Below are positions 1 to 9,808 of a stretch of 54,364 nt of DNA, piece after piece. Both the position numbers and the translations under genes were made by a program. Every line of letters begins with the position of its first letter. Positions within the stretch are counted from its first letter, which is position 1. Under the pieces are notes generated by a model. It worked only from the letters and a program-made list of their open reading frames with translations, had not been told where the DNA came from and did no database searches. Source of the stretch: Mariniphaga sediminis (GTDB lineage Bacteria; Bacteroidota; Bacteroidia; Bacteroidales; Prolixibacteraceae); assembly GCF_003573545.1 (NCBI RefSeq), contig NZ_QWET01000028.1, forward strand, positions 1 through 54,364, in the 5' to 3' direction.

Positions 1-12
1 ATCTTTTTTCAT

Positions 13-57
13 AGCCATCTAGCTCTTGTTGATTTGGAAATGCAAAGCTAGGTGGCT
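13..57 (+). terminator. Hairpin upstream of the susC operon
   Basis: Two 12-base arms at 13-24 and 46-57 pair with one G-U wobble around a 21-base loop. A T-rich tract (TTATTATTTATTC) follows on the + strand. It probably ends a gene lying to the left of the window. The rest of 58-253 is AT-rich leader with no recognisable promoter; I saw no gene longer than a 14-codon ORF there. Confidence 0.5.
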
Positions 58-253
58 TATTATTTATTCATGTCCTTTTGTCGCTTGTCCTTATAAATCT
101 ATTTCCTCAGCGGTGTGGCTTTCATCTAAATAAAAATCCATACGATTTTAAAAAATAGGAAAATGAAACGAGTCATGATCTATCGCTTTTTAGATGGAAC
201 ATTATAGATGGCGAGTTCCATTTTATGCCGTTAAAACAAAAAATTATAATGAA

Positions 254-3070
254 ATGAAAAAATATAATAATATAAGATATTCCATTTTTTGGATAGTGTT
301 GCTATTGGCAGCTTGTAATGTCTTTGGGCAACAAAAAATGATTCCCAAGGACACAATTATCCAATCAGAGAAGGATGATTTAATTCAATTGGGATTTGGT
401 TTAAAACGGGAAAAGGGTGAATTAAGTGCTGCTGTAGGTATTATCAAATCAAGCGATATAATAAAAAGTTCTGCTATTAATCCTGCAAATGCCCTTTTTG
501 GCAAAATTCCGGGATTGGCTGTTATGGAAAATGGAGGAGGAAGTTGGAGAAACGATCCGGATTTATTTATCAGGGGAACAGGAACCTCCGGAGATGCTTC
601 AATCCTCGTTTTGGTTGATGGATTTGAGCGCCCGATATCCTCATTGTCAATACATGAAATTGAAAGTATTGAAGTATTAAAAGATGCTGCGGCTCTTGCC
701 ATGTTTGGGTTACGTGGAGCTAACGGGGTATTGCTCGTTACCACAAAAAGAGGTAATGACCAGGGGCAAAGTGTTTCCTTGTCTTATGAGCATGGAATTA
801 CCCGGGCATTCCGTTTACCTGAGTTTCAAAATTCATATGATTACGCTGTTTCAATGAATCAAGCAAGGTCTAATGACGGTTTGTCCCCTCTTTATTCTTC
901 CAATGAGTTGAATTTGTTTAAATCCGGAAATTCACCATACTTTTATCCCAATGTCGACTGGATAAACGAGTCTCTGAGAGATTATGGCAATATGGATAAC
1001 TGGAATGCTTCATTCCAGGGTAACATTAAAGGAATAAGATATTTCTCGATGTTAAATTATCAAACAGACAAAGGTCTGTTAGGTCCGGTAGGAGAAAATA
1101 AAGGGTATGATACCCAGTTAAGTTTTAATAAGTTTAATTTGCGTACCAATATAGATGTTGATTTGACAAAGTCAACCAACCTTAGTGTTAATTTAGGAGG
1201 GTATCTGCGTGAAAGCCAAAGCCCCGGAAACGGACAGGATAATATTATGTATTCACTTTTTTCAGTTCCCTCAGCAGCATTTCCGGTAAAGACATATAAC
1301 AATAACTGGGGGGGCAGCTCTGCTTACGTTGCTAACCCGGTTGCTCAAATATCGGCATCTGGATATGGGATTCAATATGTCAGAGAGCTTTTTGTAGACG
1401 GAAGGTTGGAACAGGAATTAGATTTTATATTGGATGGTTTATCTGGTGAGCTTGCCATGTCTTATGATAATTCTGCAACTTTCATGGAAGGTAAAATAAA
1501 GCAGTTTGAGTACGAAACCCTTGATATAACGAAAGATCCCGATTCAGGAAATATTACGGATACTACCAGTAACTTTTTTGGAGAGGATACAGAACTATCT
1601 TACTATCATTTTCTGGGAAGTCAGTGGAGACGTGCAACATTTGAAGGGAATCTTAAATATTCTTATGATTGGGGAAACAGTAAACTAAACTCTGCGCTTA
1701 TTTTTCAGCAGGATAATATGGTAAGAACGGGGCAGTTTAACACATTCATTCGTCGAATGATAGCCTTAAATGCGCACTATTCATTACGGGGAAAATATTT
1801 TGCTGATCTGTCCATGTCTTATAATGGAACAAATATTTTACCTGATGGTCAGCGGTTTGGTATGTTTCCCGCAGTTTCATTTGCCTGGAATTTGTCTGAT
1901 GAAGATTGGTTTGATAGTAGGATGTTTAATTACATTAAGCTCAGAACTTCATGGGGGTTAGCCGGTAATGATCTGATTCCCCAGAATATTAATACAACCA
2001 AAATAATTGGAGCAGCAGGTTATTATTTTACATCTAATAATAATTATATCAGTGGTTTTAAAGAAGGGGCATTGGGAAATGCTGATGTAACCTATGAAAC
2101 ATCAAATAAGGTCAATTTGGGTATTGATGCAAAAATGTTTGAAAAATTAGATTTAACCGTTGATCTGTTTTATGATCGACGAAAAAATATTCTGGTTGAA
2201 TCTTCAGGTCTGACTTCAGAAGTTTTTGGAAACTCAACAGGATTGACCAATACTGGCATTATTGAAAACAAAGGGTTAGAATTAGGATTAAATTTAGAGG
2301 ATAAAATAGGAGATTTTGGCTATTTCATAAATGGACAGCTCTCTTTTGTACGTAATAAAATAATTGAAATGGGAGAGGAGTACCGGCCCTACGAGTACTT
2401 GAAACGTACCGGACGAAGTGTTGGTCAGGCTTTTGGCCTGGAGGCAATTGGTTTCTTTGAAGATGAAGCAGATATTCAAAGCAGTCCAAAACAGTTATTC
2501 TCTATCGTGAAACCAGGTGATATTAAGTATAAAGATCAAAATGATGACGGCGTAGTAGATGAGTATGATATTAAACCAATTGGCTATAATACAATAAATC
2601 CCGAATTATATTTTTCTGCTTCAATCGGAGCTGAATATAAGGGATTTGGTTTTGACGCTCTGTTTCAAGGCGCCGCAAATCAAACACAATACTTAAATAC
2701 ACCCAGTGTCTTCTGGCCTTTGAGAGGTTATACAACTATTTCAGAATCAGCAGCTGATAAAAGCTGGACCATAGATAACAAGAGTTCAGCAGTTTATCCA
2801 AGACTTACAACACAGGAGAATGCAAATAATTACAGACCGAATGATATATGGTTTAAAAATGGAGGTTATTTGAAGTTAAGGTCTGTTGAACTGTTCTACA
2901 ATCTCCCTCACTCCTTGCTGTCAAATTTTAAGCTTTCTGAAATGCAATTGTATTTAAGAGCAACTAACTTGTTTTCAGTTGATGATATAAAAGTTGTTGA
3001 CCCTGAGTCTGTTGGTGTCGGGTATCCAACGACAAAATTGTTCAGTATCGGAACTAAAATTGATTTTTAA
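254..3070 (+). CDS. SusC/RagA-family TonB-dependent outer-membrane receptor
   Basis: TonB- and proton-motive-force-driven importer of oligosaccharides across the outer membrane, working as a lidded pair with the SusD protein encoded 17 nt downstream. I chose the ATG at 254 over one at 194 because it gives MKKYNN followed by a signal peptide (IFWIVLLLAACNVFG). The plug shows the family hallmarks FIRGTGTSGDASILVLVDG, IESIEVLKDA and FGLRGANGVLLVTTKRG at about residues 105-170; the rest is a beta-barrel ending in IGTKIDF. At about 938 residues it lacks the N-terminal carboxypeptidase-regulatory-like domain and TonB-box extension that most SusC proteins carry: the mature protein enters the plug almost at once. 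The substrate cannot be read from sequence. It is the first gene of a four-gene operon. Confidence 0.93.
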   Translation: MKKYNNIRYSIFWIVLLLAACNVFGQQKMIPKDTIIQSEKDDLIQLGFGLKREKGELSAAVGIIKSSDIIKSSAINPANALFGKIPGLAVMENGGGSWRNDPDLFIRGTGTSGDASILVLVDGFERPISSLSIHEIESIEVLKDAAALAMFGLRGANGVLLVTTKRGNDQGQSVSLSYEHGITRAFRLPEFQNSYDYAVSMNQARSNDGLSPLYSSNELNLFKSGNSPYFYPNVDWINESLRDYGNMDNWNASFQGNIKGIRYFSMLNYQTDKGLLGPVGENKGYDTQLSFNKFNLRTNIDVDLTKSTNLSVNLGGYLRESQSPGNGQDNIMYSLFSVPSAAFPVKTYNNNWGGSSAYVANPVAQISASGYGIQYVRELFVDGRLEQELDFILDGLSGELAMSYDNSATFMEGKIKQFEYETLDITKDPDSGNITDTTSNFFGEDTELSYYHFLGSQWRRATFEGNLKYSYDWGNSKLNSALIFQQDNMVRTGQFNTFIRRMIALNAHYSLRGKYFADLSMSYNGTNILPDGQRFGMFPAVSFAWNLSDEDWFDSRMFNYIKLRTSWGLAGNDLIPQNINTTKIIGAAGYYFTSNNNYISGFKEGALGNADVTYETSNKVNLGIDAKMFEKLDLTVDLFYDRRKNILVESSGLTSEVFGNSTGLTNTGIIENKGLELGLNLEDKIGDFGYFINGQLSFVRNKIIEMGEEYRPYEYLKRTGRSVGQAFGLEAIGFFEDEADIQSSPKQLFSIVKPGDIKYKDQNDDGVVDEYDIKPIGYNTINPELYFSASIGAEYKGFGFDALFQGAANQTQYLNTPSVFWPLRGYTTISESAADKSWTIDNKSSAVYPRLTTQENANNYRPNDIWFKNGGYLKLRSVELFYNLPHSLLSNFKLSEMQLYLRATNLFSVDDIKVVDPESVGVGYPTTKLFSIGTKIDF

Positions 3071-3087
3071 TTTAAAAAATTACTGTT

Positions 3088-4746
3088 ATGAAATATATTA
3101 AATTATTATATATAGTGCCAATTCTTTCCCTTTTGTTCTGGAGTTGTGAAAAGTTGGACTATTCTGAAGCGAGTAATTATACACAGGATTATATTTTCTC
3201 TGATCCTCATTTTACGAATGCATTTCTTTCCAATATTTATAGTTATCTTCCTGCTGACTTTCATAGTATAAATGATGCTATGCGTTCCAATGCAACCGAT
3301 GATGCTACGTTTGTCAATGCTTTGGCTATTGTGCATAAGTTCAATGATGGAACCTGGAGTTCGATACAAACTCTTGATTGCCAGTGGGAGAATATGTATG
3401 CCGGAATCAGGGCTTGTAACCTGTTTTTAACCGAAATGGAAAAAAACAGAAATTTTGAAGAATTACGTTACAACGACGATTATGAGTTAATAATGGAAAG
3501 GTATAAGCTGTATCCATACGAAGCAAGATTCCTTCGGGCATTTTTTTATTTTGAACTCATAAAAAGATATGGTGACGTACCTTTAATCACAGCTGTACTT
3601 TCCCAGGAAGAAGCAAATAATGTCACAAGGACTCCTTACAGTACAATTGTTGATTTCATAGTAGAGGAATGCGATGAAGTAAGTGCTGAATTACCTGTAA
3701 CCTTTTTGTCAGTACCAGGTTCCGAAACGGGTAGGGCAACAAAGGGGGCTGCCCTGGCATTAAAAGCGCGTACTTTGTTGTATGCAGCCAGTCCTTTGCA
3801 TAATCCTTCAAATAATGCAGAGAAATGGATTGAAGCTGCCAAAACTGCTAAGGATATTATCGATTCGGATTGGTATTCACTTGATGATTCCTATGAAAGT
3901 ACTGTAAATAACCTTGCTTCTAAAGAATTAATTTTTGAAAGAAGGCAGGAATCCACTAATTCCTTTGAAAGGACCAATTTCCCTGTTGGAATTGAAGGCG
4001 GAAATACAGGAACCTGCCCTACTCAGAATTTGGTTGATTCCTATGAAATGAGTACAACCGGGAAAGGTATATTTGAACCTGGATCAGAATATGAACCGAC
4101 CAATCCCTATGCTAACCGCGATCCAAGGCTCCACAAAACAGTTCTTTATAACGGAGCCGTTTTTAAAGGTAAATCAATTGAGATTTGGGATGGAGGGCTG
4201 AATGGTTCTCCTAAGTTAAATGCAACTAAAACAGGATATTACCTGAAAAAATATGTGATGGAAAGTGTTTCACTTGATCCAACAAATATAACTACAAGGG
4301 AACACGTCTGGGTTATTTTCCGTTTGAGTGAGATCCTGCTAAATTATGCTGAGGCTATGAATGAAGCCTTTGGCCCCATGAATACCGGTACAGGATCGCT
4401 TTTATTATCGGCAACTGATGCTGTCAACATGATAAGAGCGAGGGCAGGTATGCCTGATTTTCCAAACGGAATGTCCAAAGACGAGTTTAGAGATAAACTT
4501 ATGAATGAAAGAAGGGTAGAACTTGCCTTTGAAGATCATCGTTTTTGGGATATAAGAAGATGGAAGATTGGTGCATCAACGAAAGATATTTATGGCGTTG
4601 AGGTGGCAAAAAATGAAACAGGTACTTTATCCTATTCAACAAAGTTGGTTGAAAACAGAATATGGGAAGACAAGATGAACCTTTATCCGATACCTCAGAC
4701 AGAATTGTTTATAAATCAATCATTAGTTCAAAATAAAGATTGGTAA
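3088..4746 (+). CDS. SusD/RagB-family glycan-binding lipoprotein
   Basis: Surface lipoprotein that forms the lid of the SusC transporter and binds the incoming glycan. The signal peptide ends in a lipobox (LLFWSC, Cys about residue 20). The body has TPR-like helices typical of the family: EARFLRAFFYFELIKRYGDV around residue 150, then KGAALALKARTLLYAASP, and near the C-terminus FRLSEILLNYAEAMNEA and ERRVELAFEDHRFWDIRRWK. It ends LYPIPQTELFINQS, as SusD proteins do. Length (552) is usual. It starts 17 nt after susC and is surely co-transcribed. The identity of the ligand is unknown. Confidence 0.95.
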   Translation: MKYIKLLYIVPILSLLFWSCEKLDYSEASNYTQDYIFSDPHFTNAFLSNIYSYLPADFHSINDAMRSNATDDATFVNALAIVHKFNDGTWSSIQTLDCQWENMYAGIRACNLFLTEMEKNRNFEELRYNDDYELIMERYKLYPYEARFLRAFFYFELIKRYGDVPLITAVLSQEEANNVTRTPYSTIVDFIVEECDEVSAELPVTFLSVPGSETGRATKGAALALKARTLLYAASPLHNPSNNAEKWIEAAKTAKDIIDSDWYSLDDSYESTVNNLASKELIFERRQESTNSFERTNFPVGIEGGNTGTCPTQNLVDSYEMSTTGKGIFEPGSEYEPTNPYANRDPRLHKTVLYNGAVFKGKSIEIWDGGLNGSPKLNATKTGYYLKKYVMESVSLDPTNITTREHVWVIFRLSEILLNYAEAMNEAFGPMNTGTGSLLLSATDAVNMIRARAGMPDFPNGMSKDEFRDKLMNERRVELAFEDHRFWDIRRWKIGASTKDIYGVEVAKNETGTLSYSTKLVENRIWEDKMNLYPIPQTELFINQSLVQNKDW

Positions 4747-4827
4747 AAGATAGTATTAAGTACGTTGAGTGACAATGAATATAATCCCCATTCACATATT
4801 TGATGTGGAATTATTAAATCAATTCAA

Positions 4828-7707
4828 ATGAAATATATCAAATCGTATATTCCGAATGTGTTTTTGCTGTTTATAATGTCAATCTTCTTGCCATTCCTAT
4901 GTTCAGCAGAAAGTGTTGTTCGAAATGAAAACGGTAGTCTCGTTATTGAAAACCGTGATTTTAAATATGAGGTGACGCCACAGGGGAGGAACCTGCATTT
5001 TATCGATAAAGCGACAGGTAAAGATTATCTTGACAGTTCGGCAGAATCTTACGCAGCCACAGTTACGGTAGCAGGAACAGATTATTTAGTTAATTCTGTT
5101 GTTTTAAAAGGAAGCAGGTTAAAATTTTTTTTTGAAAGTTCCGGAGTATCAGCAGAGATAAATGTTGAAGGAAATCAGGAAGGAGTTATTTTTGAAATTA
5201 TCAAAGTTGTTGGTGATGTTGAGGCGTTTAACTTTCTAAATATTCCATTAACACTTGAAGGAGTGCCAAATGAACCATTTGCAACATGTGCTCTTTCGAT
5301 GAACCTTGAAACACATGTTCGTCAGCTTCCTGCACTTCAGACACATCTTTGGGCAACTTGTTATAACCGCTTTGGAATGGAAGGCGCTAAAATTACATTG
5401 ATTGGTACTCCCATGGAGGATATATTACCGCGAATCAGGGCCGTAATGCAAAATGCCGAAGATATTCCATATTCTACAGCCGGTGGTGCCTGGGCAAAAA
5501 TGTCGGAAGAGGGACGTGGTTCATACCATTTTAATTATGGTTCCCTTACAGAAGAAACCGTTGATGAATGGATCGAGATGTGTTCATCTGTTGGCTTCAA
5601 TCAGATAGATAATCACGGAGGAGGAAAGGATTTTTTCAAATTTGGAAGTTTAGAGTTAAATCCGGAGAAATGGCCTGATGGCTGGGAGCATTTCAAACGG
5701 ATCAATAAACGACTTCATGACGCAGGAATATCTTCAATTTTTCATACGTATGCTTTTTTTATCGATAAGAATTCGAAATATGTTACCCCTGTTCCCAGTG
5801 AAGATCTGGCTTATTTCAGAACCTTTACTTTAGCAGAATCAATGAGCGATACAGATACTGTTATCGTAGTAAATGAATCAACAGAAAATATTTCGACACT
5901 TACTGGTTTTTTAGTTCAGAATAGCCGGACTCTTAAGATCGGAAATGAATTAATTGAATTTGATGCCGTAACGAAAACTCCTCCCTATAAATTTACCGGT
6001 TGCAAGAGGGGATTAAATGGTACCAGAGTGGCATCGCATAGAGTAAATGAGAAAGCTCATCATTTAAAAGAGATGTTTGGTTTATTTGTCGCGGATCCGG
6101 AAAGTGATCTTTTTGTGGAAATAGCTCATAATCATGCCCGGATTGTTAACGAAAACAATTTTGATGGTATCTATCTGGATGCAATTGACGGAAGTAGAAT
6201 CCTGGCAGATAAGGAGTATTACTGGTATTATAGCACCAAATTTGTAATTGAAATCATGAAAGCGTTAGATCGTCCCGTTGGTATGGAAATGAGTATGATG
6301 GAGCATCATTGGTGGCATTATCGTTCCCGTTGGCAGGCATGGGATACCCCACGACGGGGATTTAAAAACTTTATAGATTTTCATTCCGATAACATAAACG
6401 GCGGGTTGCTTCTCCCCATGCACCTTGGTTGGTGGTTGAATTTTACCTGGGGGCCTCCACAAGCTGAACGTACATTTCCTGATGATATTGAATATTTGTG
6501 TTGTAAAATGATTGGACACGATGCAGGGCTTTCTTTACTGGGAGGTGTTAGTGAAAAAGAGGTAACCAAATATCCTTCTTTTAGACGATTAAATGCTATT
6601 ATTAAACAGTATGAAGGATTAAGACATGAAAAATATTTTGGAGAGGATATTAAAAAACTTTTGCGTCAACCTGGCAAAGAATTTACACTGTTTCAGGAAA
6701 ATGATGCTTCGTGGAATTTTAAACCTGTTGTATACCATAAACAGAAAGTACTCGGAATCAATCAACCTTCCTCTAGTTGGATAGTTGATAATGGATTTGA
6801 TTCACAGCCGGTTAAGTTTCGGATTGAATCATTGATGTCAGTTAAATCTTACGATGATCCGGATAATATTGTTTTAGCAGATTTTTCCGCGTCGGATGAA
6901 TTTTCAAATACCGGAGCCGCAGAGGGAGTGTCAGGAGAAATAATCCATTCAAATGAAAAAACATTGGACGGTGAATCAGGTGGAATATTTAAGGCAAATA
7001 ATTCGGGTGTTTCTCCCCGCAATGGTTCATGGATTTGTATGAAGAAGGAGTTTGAACCCTGGTTGGATCTTAGTCAGCATAAAGCATTAGGCGTTTGGAT
7101 AAAAGGAGATGGAAACGGAGAAATCCTGGATTTTAGGCATGGAGGACCTTTTCACCTTTCACATGGTGCAATTGCAGGACATTACGTGAAAATTGATTTT
7201 ATAGGATGGAGGTATTTTGAACTGGTAGAACTCGAATCTTCTGAATTTACTAATTATATATGGGACAATTCCAGTGTCATGGGTAATCTCTACCAATCCC
7301 ACCACACTTGGATGGACTTTAAAAGCATTAATGAGTTTCAGTTGTGGTATAATAATCTGCCGGAAGGGAAAGAAAGCAATTGTATTATTGGCCCGGTGAA
7401 AGCAATCCCAATGATTTCAGGTATTATAGAAAACCCTTCCATTAAAATAGGAGAAGAAATAATTACCTTACAGGTTACATTAGAATCGGGAATGTACATC
7501 GAATTTAAGTCTGTAGAAGACTGTAAATTATACGGAGCCAACGGTGAATTTATTGAAAATGTACCGGTTCAGGGAAAGATTCCAGTATTAAAAAACGGCA
7601 GGAACCATGTTTCTTTTACCGGTAATTCACCAACTGGTATAAATCCGCGTATACAGGTGACTGTTATGAGTGAAGGGAAACCATTAAATAACACACATTT
7701 ACATTAA
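4828..7707 (+). CDS. Large secreted TIM-barrel-like putative glycoside hydrolase, family not recognised
   Basis: Signal peptide at residues 1-27 (FLLFIMSIFLPFLCSAES), so periplasmic or exported. Residues about 30-220 look like an N-terminal beta-sandwich (ENRDFKYEVTPQGRNLHFID). A likely TIM barrel follows: GFNQIDNHGGG, then WPDGWEHFKRINKRLHDAG and IFHTYAFFI, as in retaining alpha-glycosidases that list strand-end residues, then FDGIYLDAIDGSR with a possible catalytic Asp near residue 450, and VGMEMSMMEHHWW. The barrel seems interrupted at about residues 335-415 by a small beta-rich insert with GCKRGLNGTRVASH. Residues about 680-959 look like carbohydrate-binding or jelly-roll modules (LGVWIKGDGNGEILDFR). 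It lies in the susCD operon, 81 nt after susD, so glycan degradation is likely. I could not assign a CAZy family. Confidence 0.7.
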   Translation: MKYIKSYIPNVFLLFIMSIFLPFLCSAESVVRNENGSLVIENRDFKYEVTPQGRNLHFIDKATGKDYLDSSAESYAATVTVAGTDYLVNSVVLKGSRLKFFFESSGVSAEINVEGNQEGVIFEIIKVVGDVEAFNFLNIPLTLEGVPNEPFATCALSMNLETHVRQLPALQTHLWATCYNRFGMEGAKITLIGTPMEDILPRIRAVMQNAEDIPYSTAGGAWAKMSEEGRGSYHFNYGSLTEETVDEWIEMCSSVGFNQIDNHGGGKDFFKFGSLELNPEKWPDGWEHFKRINKRLHDAGISSIFHTYAFFIDKNSKYVTPVPSEDLAYFRTFTLAESMSDTDTVIVVNESTENISTLTGFLVQNSRTLKIGNELIEFDAVTKTPPYKFTGCKRGLNGTRVASHRVNEKAHHLKEMFGLFVADPESDLFVEIAHNHARIVNENNFDGIYLDAIDGSRILADKEYYWYYSTKFVIEIMKALDRPVGMEMSMMEHHWWHYRSRWQAWDTPRRGFKNFIDFHSDNINGGLLLPMHLGWWLNFTWGPPQAERTFPDDIEYLCCKMIGHDAGLSLLGGVSEKEVTKYPSFRRLNAIIKQYEGLRHEKYFGEDIKKLLRQPGKEFTLFQENDASWNFKPVVYHKQKVLGINQPSSSWIVDNGFDSQPVKFRIESLMSVKSYDDPDNIVLADFSASDEFSNTGAAEGVSGEIIHSNEKTLDGESGGIFKANNSGVSPRNGSWICMKKEFEPWLDLSQHKALGVWIKGDGNGEILDFRHGGPFHLSHGAIAGHYVKIDFIGWRYFELVELESSEFTNYIWDNSSVMGNLYQSHHTWMDFKSINEFQLWYNNLPEGKESNCIIGPVKAIPMISGIIENPSIKIGEEIITLQVTLESGMYIEFKSVEDCKLYGANGEFIENVPVQGKIPVLKNGRNHVSFTGNSPTGINPRIQVTVMSEGKPLNNTHLH

Positions 7708-7721
7708 TTATACATTTCGAT

Positions 7722-9017
7722 ATGTTTTCAATAATGAAAAAAATAGAATCAGTGAAAATCAATAAACAAAAGTTTATCGTTTTAGGTTTTCAGGGTAGTG
7801 TTAAAAGTGCTGTTTTGAGTGTGCTGACCTTATTGGGTTTTCTCTTTTTTTGTGGGTGCACATCGTTTAACGGGCAGGAAGAAAAAACAAATGAGGATGA
7901 AGAATATTCTGTAGCAGCTTATATTTGGCCATCGTGCCATCATGATGAACGCTTTGGCGATATGCTTTGGCCTGAAGGTACAGGAGAATGGGAAGTCATA
8001 AAGAAAGGTACTCCCAGGTTTGAAGGACATTACCAACCCCGCCAGCCTTTATGGGGCTACGAAATGGACAACGACCCGAAGGTGATGGAAAGGTGGATTG
8101 ATGCAGCAACAGAGCATGGGGTTAATGTTTTTATTTTCGACTGGTACTGGTTCGATGGAGGACCATTCCTGGAAAGTACGCTTAATGATGGTTTCCTGAA
8201 AGCAAAAAATAATTCGAAAATGCAATTTTATCTTATGTGGGCGAACCACGATGTTAAACGAAACTACTGGAACGTGCATAAGTTTAAAGATGATGCTTCG
8301 CTGCTTTGGGACGGATCTGCAGACTGGGACAACTTTAAAATTATAGTTGAAAGGGTAATAAATCAGTATTTCAAACAGCCTAATTATTTTAAAATCGATG
8401 ACAAGCCTGTGTTTTCCATATTCAGTATAGGTAAATTGCTGGAAGGCTTTGGAGGGAGCATGGAAGAAGCAAGAAAAGCGCTGGATTATTTCAGGGAAGA
8501 AGTAAAAAAAGCCGGATTTCCCGGATTGCATATTCAATGGAATCAGGGGGGAGGTTCCATTATGTCGAAAGAAGCAGCTGCTCAATTTGTTGACTTGGTG
8601 GACATGATGGGTTTCAATAGTGTGGCCATGTACAACATGGGCGGGCTAAACGAAGATTACCTGGTTTACGGCGCCAATTCAATAAAAATAAGGGCACAAA
8701 TGGATTCTATCCTGAATGTGCCGTTGTTCCCCTGTGTTTCTGTTGGTTGGGACGATACGCCAAGATTTCCTGCCAAAGGAATGAAGGATGTGGTGCATTA
8801 TCATGATACACCTGAAAGTTTTGCAGCCTTGCTTTCCAAAGCTAAGGAATATGCTGACAGTCATCCCGAACAGCCCAAACTGATTACTATCAATGCATGG
8901 AATGAATGGGTAGAAGGAAGTTACCTTTTACCAGACATGAAATATGGTTTTTCTTATCTGGAAGCTGTAGAAAAGGTGATGAATAAAAACGATGCCAATA
9001 ATTGCATAAAATATTAG
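7722..9017 (+). CDS. GH99/WbsX-like domain lipoprotein
   Basis: Resembles the glycoside hydrolase family 99-like (WbsX-type) domain: VAAYIWPSCHHDERFG, then WPEGTGEWEVI, GYEMDNDPKVMERWIDAA, GVNVFIFDWYWFDG and LMWANHD, with a closing INAWNEWVEGSYLLPD. GH99 enzymes are endo-alpha-mannosidases, and GH99-like proteins also occur in rhamnogalacturonan and O-antigen loci, so the exact substrate is open. The N-terminus is a long signal sequence ending in FLFFCGC, a probable lipobox, which would make it a lipoprotein. ATG codons at 7722 and 7734 are both possible starts. It follows the preceding enzyme by 14 nt and closes the susCD operon. Confidence 0.85.
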   Translation: MFSIMKKIESVKINKQKFIVLGFQGSVKSAVLSVLTLLGFLFFCGCTSFNGQEEKTNEDEEYSVAAYIWPSCHHDERFGDMLWPEGTGEWEVIKKGTPRFEGHYQPRQPLWGYEMDNDPKVMERWIDAATEHGVNVFIFDWYWFDGGPFLESTLNDGFLKAKNNSKMQFYLMWANHDVKRNYWNVHKFKDDASLLWDGSADWDNFKIIVERVINQYFKQPNYFKIDDKPVFSIFSIGKLLEGFGGSMEEARKALDYFREEVKKAGFPGLHIQWNQGGGSIMSKEAAAQFVDLVDMMGFNSVAMYNMGGLNEDYLVYGANSIKIRAQMDSILNVPLFPCVSVGWDDTPRFPAKGMKDVVHYHDTPESFAALLSKAKEYADSHPEQPKLITINAWNEWVEGSYLLPDMKYGFSYLEAVEKVMNKNDANNCIKY

Positions 9018-9097
9018 CGATTTACCAGTAAGTAGGGTGTTAGGGAGAACTAATCATTCCCAGTTAGCATGTAACATTTAGAAGTAGCTGGATTAGT

Positions 9098-9124
9098 ACA
9101 GAATCAGTATAATACTGGTTCTGT
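9098..9124. repeat. Perfect palindrome after the susCD operon
   Basis: Two 13-base arms (ACAGAATCAGTAT and ATACTGGTTCTGT) are separated by a single base and match except for one G-U pair. In RNA it would fold as a stem with a TATAATA-type loop. No T-run follows on either strand, so it may be an mRNA 3'-end stabiliser or an operator; its role is unknown. It lies in the 220-base gap between the GH99-like gene and the tRNA gene. Confidence 0.5.
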
Positions 9125-9195
9125 GCTTGCCGGAAAACTTAAATTCTATTCATGGATACATATCCCCAGAGCATCGAAGATTTAGAAAATGAATA

Positions 9196-9233
9196 ACAAA
9201 AGCGCCTAAGTTTCTGAACTTAAGCGCTTTTGT
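9196..9233. terminator. Bidirectional terminator between the susCD operon and tRNA-Leu
   Basis: 17-base arms (9196-9212 and 9217-9233) pair with one wobble around the loop TCTG. The outer arms are AACAAAA and TTTTGTT, giving a U-tract on both strands, so the hairpin can end both the susCD operon from the left and the tRNA from the right. Confidence 0.8.
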
Positions 9234-9240
9234 TTGCCTG

Positions 9241-9326
9241 TGCCCGGAACAAGACTCGAACTTGCACAGCCAAAAACGGCCACCAGGCCCTCAACCTGGC
9301 GTGTCTACCAATTCCACCATCCGGGC
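9241..9326 (-). tRNA. tRNA-Leu (anticodon GAG)
   Basis: 86-nt class II tRNA on the minus strand. The acceptor stem GCCCGGA pairs with TCCGGGC, followed by discriminator A. The D arm begins TGGTGGAATTGGTAGAC. The anticodon stem is CCAGG/CCTGG with loop TTGAGGG, giving anticodon GAG (reads CUC/CUU). A long variable arm (TGGCCGTTTTTGGC) and a T arm with GTTCGAGTC follow. No CCA is encoded. Just beyond its 3' end is the shared hairpin at 9196-9233. The region 9327-9484 holds nothing else that I recognise. Confidence 0.96.
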
Positions 9327-9484
9327 AATAATTTAAAAAGAACGTTTTTTGTCATTTCCTGATGTGCTTTTACTCCGGATAGTTACCGGGACACCATCAT
9401 GAAAATTACTATTTCAAAAATCGCGAGTGCAAAACTATAAAATTTCTTTAAACTGACACCTTTTTGAGGGAAAATGTTCGTTGT

Positions 9485-9808
9485 TCAGCGTTCATATTCT
9501 TTTTCGAACCGTGACTGGGAAATAATCCCGTTTTTTACCGTAAAGTAATAGCGTTCGGTCTTTTTTACTTCAGGAGAAACAATGGGGTCAAGAGTCAATT
9601 TCCCCTGGTTGATTTCCGTACTCCTGAGTTTTTCAGTTTTTTCAAAAACGTAAACAGAATTGGTATCGTTTTTAAAAATAGTTATAGGACTACCAAAATG
9701 TTCCTTCAGGATGGAAACGGGTTTCCCTGTAAATGACTTTTGTAGTTTGTGTTGTGTACTACAGGCAAAAATGAGTAGTATTGGTAATATAAATAGGAAT
9801 TTTTTCAT
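9485..9808 (-). CDS. Small lipoprotein, BamE/SmpA-like in size and layout
   Basis: 107 residues from the ATG at 9808, which follows a weak upstream in-frame start at 9817. The signal peptide FLFILPILLIFAC ends in a lipobox (Cys about residue 16), so it is a predicted outer- or inner-membrane lipoprotein. The body GKPVSILKEHFGSPITIF, then VYVFEKTEK and RYYFTVKNGIISQSRFEKEY resembles the alpha-beta BamE/SmpA fold, in which a helix before a G-x-P turn is followed by three strands. This is a fold impression, not a family assignment. It is divergent from purL and monocistronic. Confidence 0.7.
   Translation of the reverse strand: MKKFLFILPILLIFACSTQHKLQKSFTGKPVSILKEHFGSPITIFKNDTNSVYVFEKTEKLRSTEINQGKLTLDPIVSPEVKKTERYYFTVKNGIISQSRFEKEYER

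Noticed and set aside
8049-8585. 178-codon minus-strand frame within the GH99-like gene
   Set aside because: Fully inside a clear coding gene on the other strand, with no recognisable domain.
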